DNA of 64,000 bases from Candidatus Abyssobacteria bacterium SURF_5 (GTDB lineage Bacteria > Abyssobacteria > SURF-5): contig QZKU01000115.1 in assembly GCA_003598085.1 (NCBI GenBank), forward strand, positions 24,267 to 88,266. Reading direction: 5' to 3'. Positions 54,806-61,903 of the stretch are shown piece by piece. The position numbers were made by a program, and so were the translations under genes. Positions within the stretch are counted from its first letter, which is position 1; each line of letters starts with the position of its first letter. Below the pieces are notes generated by a model that saw only the letters and a program-made list of their open reading frames with translations, was not told the DNA's origin and ran no database searches.

Positions 54806-55588
54806 TTAGCCGGCGCCGTTCAGGTTGGGCTTCGCGGGAACCGCGTCAAAATGGGGGCAGTTAACAAGGCACTCGCAGCAACTGTATGAGTAACGCGCGC
54901 CAAGGGTGCCGGTAACCAACTCGAAGTTCCTGTTCAGGGGGAGCGATGCGCTGAACCATTGTGACAGGAATGCGGTAGAAAGGAGGGGATGCCTTGTGCT
55001 TTTCCGAAGGCATTTGTACTGGTTGATCCCTCCCCGCCCGTCCAGAGCGCCGACGGGGCAAACCTCCACACAGGTCCGGCAAGCGCCGATGCAAAGCGAG
55101 TGCTGGAGCGGTTTGTCCGCGGGCAGGGGAGCCGTCGTCAATACTCCTCCCAAACGCAACCTGTTGCCAAAGCGTTCATTGATCAACAGTGTGTTTTTTC
55201 CGATACTGCCCACGCCCGCCCTCTCGGCGGCATGCTTGAGGGAAACCATTCCCCAGTACTTGCCGTTGCGCATCAAGAGAGGCAGATAAGACCCCAAAGG
55301 GACCGAGGCGAATCCCTCCCGCGTCAGCAAAAGAGCAACCTCCATTGCGGCGGCATCCATTGTTTGATAGTAGTTTTGTGAAAAATGTCCGTACAATTCA
55401 AGCGAATGCCGCTGGGTGACGTAAACCGGCCGTGGAATCTCTTTTCCGAAAACGATTATGCGAGCGCAGTCTTTCAGGATTTCGTCGGGCCTGCATTCAA
55501 CGCGCGGGCTGGCCCAGTCGCCTGAATTAGCCACGCCAACCACGTCCATTTTGTGCTCATACAGAATATTCTTTAAACTTTCGAGCAT
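54806..55588 (-). CDS. QueG-like 4Fe-4S protein (short form)
   Basis: About 260 residues. The N-terminal two thirds resemble the cobalamin-binding region of epoxyqueuosine reductase-like proteins (VGVGSIGKNTLLINERFG). The C-terminal third is a ferredoxin-like pair of 4Fe-4S motifs: CIGACRTCVEVCPVGAL and CCECLVNCPHF. True QueG is about 350 residues with C-terminal HEAT-like repeats and RNA contacts; these are missing. It may be a general electron-transfer relative. The ATG at 55588 is preferred over 55609 because GGAAAG lies before it. Confidence 0.75.
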   Translation of the reverse strand: MLESLKNILYEHKMDVVGVANSGDWASPRVECRPDEILKDCARIIVFGKEIPRPVYVTQRHSLELYGHFSQNYYQTMDAAAMEVALLLTREGFASVPLGSYLPLLMRNGKYWGMVSLKHAAERAGVGSIGKNTLLINERFGNRLRLGGVLTTAPLPADKPLQHSLCIGACRTCVEVCPVGALDGRGGINQYKCLRKSTRHPLLSTAFLSQWFSASLPLNRNFELVTGTLGARYSYSCCECLVNCPHFDAVPAKPNLNGAG

Positions 55589-55652
55589 ACGTTTTTCTTT
55601 CCAAAGCAATCTCGCGGGGCTGTTTCTTTCTTCGGATGTATTGCCATTCCAC
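55557..55652 (-). CDS. Candidate 31-codon small ORF upstream of the QueG-like gene
   Basis: A GTG 7 bases after AGGAG (within AAAGGAG) opens a basic 31-residue frame starting MEWQYIRRKKQPREIA. It ends 32 bases inside the QueG-like gene in another frame. The ribosome site is the best in this gap. It could couple translation into the downstream gene or be a real small protein; no family recognised. Confidence 0.3.
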   Translation of the reverse strand: MEWQYIRRKKQPREIALERKTYARKFKEYSV

Positions 55653-55778
55653 CGTTAATCTCCTTTGAAAAGAGAACACGCCGCCGCAGTCGAATCCGTT
55701 CCCTTTTGCGGCTGAAGGCATTCGTAGCCGCGCCCGGTCGCTCGATCCGCGGCGCAACATCTCACGGCGGCCGTTCGG

Positions 55779-57362
55779 CTATAACTCAATTGGTTTGACC
55801 GAGATAATGTTCGGGAGGTTTGCCAATTCCTCCACGATAGCTTTGGTCGTCGGGGAATCAACACGCCATAACGAAATGGCTTTTCCGCCGACAGCATCCC
55901 GGCCGAGAAACATGGTCGCTATATTGATATGATGCCGTGCGAGAACGGTGCCGATGTTCCCGATAACGCCGGGGCGGTCGTAGTTAAAGATAAACAGTAT
56001 GCTTCCCTCGGGAACGGCCTCAATCTGAAAGTCGTTAACCCGCACAATTCGAATTTCCTTTTTGCCGAATGTTGCGCCGGCCGCATAATGATGTTTGTCT
56101 CCCGATCGAATCCTGATGCCGATGAGGCTGACGAAGTCTTCGGCCGTCCTGCTGGTGGTTTCCCGGACGCTCACCCCGCGCTCCCGCGCGATCGCAGGCG
56201 CACTGATGATATTGATGCGGTTGCCGAGGATCGGGCTGAAAATTCCTTTCAATACGCTCGAAGTGATAGGGGAGACACCATGCTCGACAACTTCTCCTTG
56301 GTATTCGATCATCACTTCTTCAATGGGAAAATCGCAGATCTGGGCAAGAAAACTGCCCAACTTCTCTCCCAGACTGAGAAATGGCCCGATAACAGGAAGT
56401 ATCTCGGGACTCACCGACGGGACATTGACTGCGTTGCGGATGTTTCCCCTTAACAGGTAATCCGCCACCTGCTCCGCGATGGCAACCGCCACGTTCTCCT
56501 GTGCCTCAATCGTGCTGGCGCCCAAGTGCGGCGTGCAGATAACGTTCGAGAGCTTGCACAGTCGGTGGTCGGTCGGTGGCTCATGCTCGAACACGTCCAA
56601 CGCGGCCCCCCCTATGCGCCCCGACGAAAGGGCGTCGTAAAGATCCTTTTCATTGACGATGCCGCCGCGGGCGCAGTTGATGATCATGGCGTGAGTTCTC
56701 ATTTTGTTAAGGGCGCGCGCATCGATCAGATTCCGCGTCTCCTCGATGAGCGGCACGTGAAGAGTGACGAAATCTGAATCTTTCAGTAATTCATCCAGGG
56801 GCACGAGTGGAATCGCTCTTCGCGACGCCGTCTGAGGCGGGATGTATGGGTCGTACGCGATGACCTTCATCTTCAGGCCGGACGCCCGCTCCGCCACGAT
56901 ACTGCCGATGGTGCCGACCCCGATGATTCCCAGGGTTTTGTTGAAGATCTCGGTCCCGACGAATTTGCTTTTTTCCCACCGCCCGGCCTTCATTGAGGCA
57001 TCGGCCTGAGCGATTCTGCGGGCCAGCGCCATCATGAGCGAAATTGCATGTTCAGCCGCCGCAATGGCATTTTCGAGAGGAGTGTTCATTACGACGATGC
57101 CGCGACGAGTTGCTGCGGGAACATCAATGTTATCAACCCCAATGCCCGCTCTGCCGATAACTTTCAATTTGTCGGCCTGAGTCAAAATGTCGGCCGTCAC
57201 CTTTGTTGAGCTCCTGACAACCAAAGCGTCGAATTCCCGAAGTGCGTCCTTCAGTTGTTCGGGATTCAAGCTTTTCTCGACCGTGACGTCAATTTCCTTT
57301 GCGCGAACAAAGACCTCTATACCCGCAGGTGATAACTTCTCTGCCACGAGCACCTTGAACAT
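55779..57362 (-). CDS. serA: D-3-phosphoglycerate dehydrogenase
   Basis: A 527-residue enzyme that commits 3-phosphoglycerate to serine. NAD loop GVGTIGSIVAERASG, NCARGGIVNEKDL (catalytic arginine region) and TPHLGASTIEAQENVA (histidine) are intact. Residues about 315-450 form the ASB intervening domain, and a C-terminal ACT domain (ILFIFNYDRPGVIGNIGTVLARH) may bind serine. This is the long form. It is transcribed from a candidate promoter at 57396-57425, divergent from pilC. Confidence 0.95.
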   Translation of the reverse strand: MFKVLVAEKLSPAGIEVFVRAKEIDVTVEKSLNPEQLKDALREFDALVVRSSTKVTADILTQADKLKVIGRAGIGVDNIDVPAATRRGIVVMNTPLENAIAAAEHAISLMMALARRIAQADASMKAGRWEKSKFVGTEIFNKTLGIIGVGTIGSIVAERASGLKMKVIAYDPYIPPQTASRRAIPLVPLDELLKDSDFVTLHVPLIEETRNLIDARALNKMRTHAMIINCARGGIVNEKDLYDALSSGRIGGAALDVFEHEPPTDHRLCKLSNVICTPHLGASTIEAQENVAVAIAEQVADYLLRGNIRNAVNVPSVSPEILPVIGPFLSLGEKLGSFLAQICDFPIEEVMIEYQGEVVEHGVSPITSSVLKGIFSPILGNRINIISAPAIARERGVSVRETTSRTAEDFVSLIGIRIRSGDKHHYAAGATFGKKEIRIVRVNDFQIEAVPEGSILFIFNYDRPGVIGNIGTVLARHHINIATMFLGRDAVGGKAISLWRVDSPTTKAIVEELANLPNIISVKPIEL

Positions 57363-57395
57363 ACGTATCTCCTTGGTGAGCGAAAACGTCTGAAT

Positions 57396-57425
57396 AAGTT
57401 AGCACAAAATGAGGCTATGAGTCAA
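57396..57425 (-). promoter_or_regulatory. Candidate promoter of serA
   Basis: On the minus strand TTGACT is followed after 18 bases by TAACTT, with TG one base before it as an extended -10. The start would be about 25 bases before the serA ATG. Confidence 0.4.
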
Positions 57426-57537
57426 TCGCATCAATGGAAACGATGATTTCCCGCCGCCGATTGCGCAGCAATGTGAAGAGCGGATGTAGTATCAGCAGGA
57501 CAGAGGCGCCGCGCAACCTGCTTAAGAAGGCTCGTGC

Positions 57538-57566
57538 TTGACTGAAACGGGATCGGATGGTATACT
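57538..57566 (+). promoter_or_regulatory. Sigma-70-type promoter of pilC
   Basis: TTGACT and TATACT are exactly 17 bases apart, each with five of six consensus bases. The start would be about 36 bases before the pilC ATG. Confidence 0.65.
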
Positions 57567-57608
57567 TATTGCGAAAGCTGACAACGCAATACCAGCGGGG
57601 GATCGACC

Positions 57609-58841
57609 ATGCCAATTTTCTCCTACCAAGCCACCGACAAAAAAGGCCAAGAAGTTACGGGAATGGTTGAAGCCGATAGTTTGGCGCTGGCTATCAACCA
57701 GGTCAGAAGTCTTGGATACTTCCCCACAAAAGTAAAAGAAGACGCCGGAAAACTTGCCCGCCGCCAAAAGGTGAAGACCAAAGGCGGTTTTAATTTATCT
57801 ATTGGCGGCCGGGTCAAGAAGAAACAGATAACGCTGTTCACGCGGCAGTTGGCGACGCTCATCGATGCCGGCTTGCCGCTATTGCGCAGTCTCTCGATAT
57901 TGTATGACCAGCAGAAACCGGGGAAACTGAAAAACATTCTGGACGATCTGGTGAACGACGTTCAAAGCGGCACCACCTTTTCGGAAGCGCTCGCGAAACA
58001 TCCCAAGGTCTTCGACAAGTTGTATGTGAATATGGTGCGCGCGGGTGAAGTCGGCGGTATGTTGGAAATCGTTCTTAATCGTCTGGCTGAATTTGCGGAA
58101 CGAAGAGAAGCTCTTGCGAGAAAAGTGAAAGGCGCGATGGTTTATCCTATCATGGTGCTCTTGGTTGCCGGCGGTATCGTGACCTTCCTGCTGATCCGGG
58201 TCGTCCCCACATTCGCGGAAATCTTCTCCGACCTCGGCGGTGCATTGCCGGCGCCGACGCAGTTTCTTGTAAACACGAGCGAGGCTTTGAAGCAGTCGTA
58301 TCTGAAGATCCTAGCTATTGGCGGCGGCATTATCGTAGGATTGAAACTGATTTTCAAAATTGAGTTGGTACGCGCAATTCGGGACCGGGTGGTTCTCAAG
58401 TTGCCCTTGTTCGGACAGCTCACCCGAAAAATCGGCGTGGCCCGCTTCTCGAGGACGCTCGGCACGCTCATCACCAGCGGTGTTCCGATTCTTCAGTCGC
58501 TCAGTATTGTGAAGGAAACAATCGCAAATCGGGTGATTGCAAACGCGGTGGCCGAGGTGCATGACAGTATTCGTGAGGGGGAAACCATCGCCGGACCGCT
58601 GGAGGAGTCAAAGGCCTTTCCTCCGATGGCGGTCAACATGATCGACGTCGGCGAGGAAACCGGAAACCTCGACTCGATGTTGCTCAAGGTGGCCGATATT
58701 TATGATGCTGAAGTGGAAGTGGCTATCGGTGGTATGCTTCAGATGCTTGAGCCGACCATGATGGTTGTTCTTGGCGGCATTGTAGGTTTTATCGTGATCT
58801 CGATGTATCTGCCCATCTTCAGCATGGGCGATCTCATCTAG
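57609..58841 (+). CDS. pilC: Type IV pilus / type II secretion inner-membrane platform protein
   Basis: A 410-residue PilC/GspF protein. Two T2SSF domains are seen: residues about 70-195 (FTRQLATLIDAGLPLLRSL) and about 270-395 (FSRTLGTLITSGVPILQSL), with three membrane helices. The start MPIFSYQATDKKGQEVTG is typical of PilC. It forms the platform on which the PilB motor turns to assemble pilin. It has its own promoter and terminator and is 3 kb from pilB, so it is a single-gene unit here. Confidence 0.92.
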   Translation: MPIFSYQATDKKGQEVTGMVEADSLALAINQVRSLGYFPTKVKEDAGKLARRQKVKTKGGFNLSIGGRVKKKQITLFTRQLATLIDAGLPLLRSLSILYDQQKPGKLKNILDDLVNDVQSGTTFSEALAKHPKVFDKLYVNMVRAGEVGGMLEIVLNRLAEFAERREALARKVKGAMVYPIMVLLVAGGIVTFLLIRVVPTFAEIFSDLGGALPAPTQFLVNTSEALKQSYLKILAIGGGIIVGLKLIFKIELVRAIRDRVVLKLPLFGQLTRKIGVARFSRTLGTLITSGVPILQSLSIVKETIANRVIANAVAEVHDSIREGETIAGPLEESKAFPPMAVNMIDVGEETGNLDSMLLKVADIYDAEVEVAIGGMLQMLEPTMMVVLGGIVGFIVISMYLPIFSMGDLI

Positions 58842-58904
58842 ACGTCGGCCATCTTATTCTGTCGAGGTGCTTGCCGAATACAGAGGAAGACGGAAACATA
58901 ATTG

Positions 58905-58937
58905 ATGGCGAAGCCGGTTTCGGGCTTCGCCATTTTT
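58905..58937 (+). terminator. Rho-independent terminator of pilC
   Basis: A perfect 11-bp stem, ATGGCGAAGCC with GGCTTCGCCAT, encloses a 7-base loop and runs into TTTTT. It starts 64 bases after the pilC stop. Confidence 0.85.
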
Positions 58938-59065
58938 CTGCATGCCAGACCCTCCCGCCGGCGTTCGATGTTGCCTGTCATTCGAAGCAGATATTGCGTT
59001 GAGAACCCGCCGGTACTTGCCGTGTCCTCGATCACTTAAAACGCTGAATAGTCAAAAAATTTCTA

Positions 59066-59094
59066 TTGACGGGCCGCCTGATTTTTGTTAACAT
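59066..59094 (+). promoter_or_regulatory. Sigma-70-type promoter of speB-pdaD-nth
   Basis: TTGACG and TAACAT are 17 bases apart. It would give a leader of about 150 bases before the speB ATG. Confidence 0.6.
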
Positions 59095-59097
59095 AAC

Positions 59098-59159
59098 CCC
59101 CCGTAGTCGATCATCTACAGGGGGAGGAAAACAGAAGGTTTGCTTCCCCAAACGTTTGC
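59098..59159 (+). promoter_or_regulatory. Overlapping inverted repeats in the speB leader
   Basis: CCCCCGTAG pairs with CTACAGGGGG (59098-59124). The G-run can instead pair with CTTCCCC at 59153-59159. The two pairings share bases and exclude one another. The first spans the predicted transcription start, so it may be a protein operator rather than an RNA stem. A GGAGG-like site lies inside, yet no start codon follows at ribosome spacing. Confidence 0.35.
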
Positions 59160-59253
59160 AATATAGTCAGCCGCACAACCGGCCTTCCCTCCGGACACAT
59201 TGCCGGCCCGGACGTCATTGCAACGGTCGAATCGGCCGGAGATTCTCTTACCG

Positions 59254-60168
59254 ATGGCAAAGAAACTCGATCTACCGGAAGAATGGTTTTTCCATACGCA
59301 TAATTATGCGGGACTTCCGCCGAATCTGAGCGATATCGAGGAGAGCAGGATCGTGATCCTGTCTGCTCCCTATGAAACTTCCACCACCTACCGCCCCGGT
59401 TGCCGATTAGGTCCGGCCGCAATTATCGAGGCTTCGGCCAATATGGAACTTTACGATGAAGAATGCGCCGTAGAACCATATGCGATCGGCATCGCAACAC
59501 TCAGCCCGCTGGAGCCGGTAGACGACCCTGAGGAAATGGTTAAGCGGATCGAGAGTGCGACCACGGTTTTACTGGAGCAAGAAAAGCTTGTTGTTCTGCT
59601 TGGAGGAGAACATACCGTCAGCGTCGGGACGGTCCGCGCAATGAGCCGCAGGCATAGAGACCTCAGTGTTCTTTTTCTTGATGCCCATGCCGATTTCAGG
59701 GAAAACTACCACGGAAACAGGTTGAACCATGGATGCGTCGCGCGGCGCATTTCTGAGATTTGCAGATTCACGCACGCCGGCACTCGAAGTCTGAGCAAAG
59801 AAGAAGCTGCGGCCTTGAAAGAAAACGGCATTGCCCCATACTGGGCTCAACAATTCCGCGCCGCGCGCTCCGACGGCGGCCGAAGCCGCCTGATTGAACG
59901 GATCGTTGAGGGTCTCTCGCAGCACGTATATCTGAGCATTGATGCGGACGTGTTCGACCCTTCAATTATGCCCGCGGTCGGCACTCCCGAGCCGGGGGGG
60001 CTTCTGTGGGACGAAGTGCTGGACTTAATTAAAGCAGTCACGAAGGCGCGAACCGTTGTCGGTCTGGACTTTGTGGAACTGGCGCCCATTGCGGGATTGG
60101 TCCACCCGGAGTTCATGGCAGCGCGGCTCCTGTATAGGATTTTTGCGCACGTCAAGGACAACAGATAA
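59254..60168 (+). CDS. speB: Agmatinase family ureohydrolase
   Basis: A 304-residue arginase-fold enzyme. Both manganese ions' ligands are present: GGEHTVS, FLDAHADFR and SIDADVFDPSIMPA. GTPEPGG closes the active site. Agmatinase cleaves agmatine to putrescine and urea; the neighbouring arginine decarboxylase makes agmatine, which supports this role over arginase. The ATG at 59254 (MAKKLDLPEEWFF) matches the family start; an in-frame TTG at 59200 is less likely. Ribosome site weak. Confidence 0.88.
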   Translation: MAKKLDLPEEWFFHTHNYAGLPPNLSDIEESRIVILSAPYETSTTYRPGCRLGPAAIIEASANMELYDEECAVEPYAIGIATLSPLEPVDDPEEMVKRIESATTVLLEQEKLVVLLGGEHTVSVGTVRAMSRRHRDLSVLFLDAHADFRENYHGNRLNHGCVARRISEICRFTHAGTRSLSKEEAAALKENGIAPYWAQQFRAARSDGGRSRLIERIVEGLSQHVYLSIDADVFDPSIMPAVGTPEPGGLLWDEVLDLIKAVTKARTVVGLDFVELAPIAGLVHPEFMAARLLYRIFAHVKDNR

Positions 60169-60291
60169 GGCGGCGCTCTCATGGCGCGGCTTGAATATGC
60201 TCAATTTCCGATCATGCGATTTGTCGGAGAGCTTTCAGCCCATGAGGTCCGGTTTTGCTTTGCTGATGTTTTCTGAATAGGAGAACCTCCT

Positions 60292-60837
60292 ATGGAACTT
60301 GTTCCGAAAAAAGTATTCCTTACAAAAGGCCACGGCACACACAAAGAAGAGCTGCGTTCTTTTGAGCTTGCCTTGAGAGACGCAAACATCGAAATCTGCA
60401 ACCTCGTGTCGGTCTCGAGCATTCTTCCGCCCGGCTGCAAGATTATCAGCCGCCGTGAAGGTGTGAAATCGTTGAAACCGGGTATGCTTACTTATTGTGT
60501 GATGGCCAGATGTGCGAGCAACGAACCGCGCCGGCTGATTGCCGCTTCAGTGGGCTGTGCCGTCCCTCAAGACCGCTCCATGTACGGATACTTGAGCGAG
60601 CATCATGGATACGGTCAGACCGACACAGTAGCGGGGGACTATGCCGAGGACTTGGCCGCCGCCATGCTTGCCTCCACCCTCGGAATCGAGTTCGACGAAG
60701 ATGTGAGTTGGGACCAGAAAAAAGAAGTATTCAGAATCAGTAATAAAATAGTGAGAACCACAAATATCACTCAATCGGCGGTCATTAAGGGACACGAGTA
60801 TACCACTGTCCTTGCCGCAGCAGTGTTCCTGTTTTAG
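60292..60837 (+). CDS. pdaD: Pyruvoyl-dependent arginine decarboxylase
   Basis: A 181-residue proenzyme. It cleaves itself between Ser42 and Ser43 in LVSVSSILPPG, and the new serine becomes the pyruvoyl cofactor. ISRREGVKSLKPG and SEHHGYGQTDTVAGDYAEDLAA are family motifs. It makes agmatine from arginine without PLP. This class is known mostly from archaea, chlamydiae and scattered bacteria. AGGAG lies before the ATG, 123 bases after speB. Confidence 0.94.
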   Translation: MELVPKKVFLTKGHGTHKEELRSFELALRDANIEICNLVSVSSILPPGCKIISRREGVKSLKPGMLTYCVMARCASNEPRRLIAASVGCAVPQDRSMYGYLSEHHGYGQTDTVAGDYAEDLAAAMLASTLGIEFDEDVSWDQKKEVFRISNKIVRTTNITQSAVIKGHEYTTVLAAAVFLF

Positions 60838-60849
60838 CTCCCGGATAAC

Positions 60850-61572
60850 ATGCCGTTAGCCCCTGCCCTGAAGGAAAAAAAGCGGATTTGCCGGACTATT
60901 GAGCGGCTTCTGCGGAAGAACATCGGGCAGCCTCGTCGATATCCGCATAAAGATCCACTGGACGTCCTGATTCAAACGATTCTCTCACAAAACACGAGTG
61001 ACAAGAACAGTCATCGAGCCTTTCTGACCTTGAAACGTCGCTTCAAAACGTGGGAGTCCGCAAGAAAAGCTGGCGCGGCTGTAATCGAAGATGCCATTCG
61101 CATCGGCGGACTGGCGCACACAAAAGCGGCTCGAATCCAGGATATTCTCTCTACTATTCACAGCGAGTGGGGCGAAATATCTCTTCGATTTCTCTGCGGG
61201 ATGAATACTGAGAAAGCTGCGGCACTGCTGGGAGCATTCCACGGAGTCGGACTGAAAACAATTAATTGCGTGCTTCTTTTTGGATGCGGGCAGGACGTAT
61301 TTCCTGTGGACACTCACATTCTTCGTGTCTCAAAGCGGCTCGGACTGATCGGGGAAGCCGAATCTTCCGGCCGCGCTCACCGCGAATGGGCGCAGATGGC
61401 ACCGCGCGGTCGGTGCTATTCACTTCATATCAATCTTATCGAACACGGGCGCAGAGTCTGCCGGGCCCGCAACCCGCGCTGCCCTTCCTGCTGCCTTGCC
61501 GATCTGTGCGCTTATTATCAACGAAAAGCCGTCACGAACGCTTCCCTCACACCGTCCGTCCAACAAAACTGA
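60850..61572 (+). CDS. nth: Endonuclease III-like DNA glycosylase
   Basis: A 240-residue HhH-GPD protein that removes oxidised pyrimidines. The hairpin FHGVGLKTINCVL carries the catalytic lysine and FPVDTHILR the catalytic aspartate. The 4Fe-4S ligands follow C-x6-C-x2-C-x5-C in the segment around residues 203-219. The usual LPGVG reads FHGVG, a variant seen in the divergent Nth/MutY-related branch, so substrate preference could differ. It starts 12 bases after pdaD. Confidence 0.87.
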   Translation: MPLAPALKEKKRICRTIERLLRKNIGQPRRYPHKDPLDVLIQTILSQNTSDKNSHRAFLTLKRRFKTWESARKAGAAVIEDAIRIGGLAHTKAARIQDILSTIHSEWGEISLRFLCGMNTEKAAALLGAFHGVGLKTINCVLLFGCGQDVFPVDTHILRVSKRLGLIGEAESSGRAHREWAQMAPRGRCYSLHINLIEHGRRVCRARNPRCPSCCLADLCAYYQRKAVTNASLTPSVQQN

Positions 61573-61903
61573 CGACACCCTCTCCTCCCTGTTTGCCTCC
61601 TTCGCTTGTTCGGCTTGGCACAAGATTTGCCCTTTACTCGTTTGACGTATTCTTACAGGATCATCATTGAGATTTGATGAAAGATCGCGCCCGGCAAAAA
61701 GCGCGCAACCCTCTGCGGATGCTGGGGAAAGAAAGAAAAGAGAATAGATTTCACTGGCTTAGCGTTTCTTATTGTCCCAAAAAGAGGAGCAGCCTGCCGG
61801 AACATCTGTGCACCTAATTGTACCGGCGGCATAAATTCTTCTGGTTTGAAGAGCGCTCCTTCTGTTGGTTGAGAAGCAACATTACTGCTGAGGATCGACG
61901 GCC
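61573..61903. other. Intergenic region nth-pilB
   Basis: A 331-base gap with the sigma-54-type promoter at 61615-61630 and a leader of about 260 bases. A 46-codon open frame (61677-61817) lacks a ribosome site. No terminator after nth is visible. Confidence 0.65.
61615..61630 (+). promoter_or_regulatory. Sigma-54 (RpoN) type promoter upstream of pilB
   Basis: TTGGCAC, five bases, then TTGC matches the -24/-12 consensus TGGCAC-N5-TTGC exactly. Transcription would start near 61642. RpoN promoters control pilin genes in several bacteria and need an enhancer-binding activator such as PilR; none is encoded in this window. Confidence 0.65.

Larger units (their letters stand above)
58842..59253. 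other. Intergenic region pilC-speB
   Basis: A 412-base gap. It holds the pilC terminator (58905-58937), about 130 bases with no visible feature, a promoter (59066-59094) and a structured leader with inverted repeats. No coding region or tRNA is seen. Confidence 0.7.

Noticed and set aside
59098..59253. Known guanidine riboswitch upstream of the agmatinase gene
   Set aside because: Considered because ureohydrolases act on guanidino compounds, but I see none of the conserved ACGR loops or ykkC core; only simple inverted repeats are present.
61677..61817. A 46-codon frame in the pilB leader
   Set aside because: No ribosome binding site and no recognisable features; likely chance.
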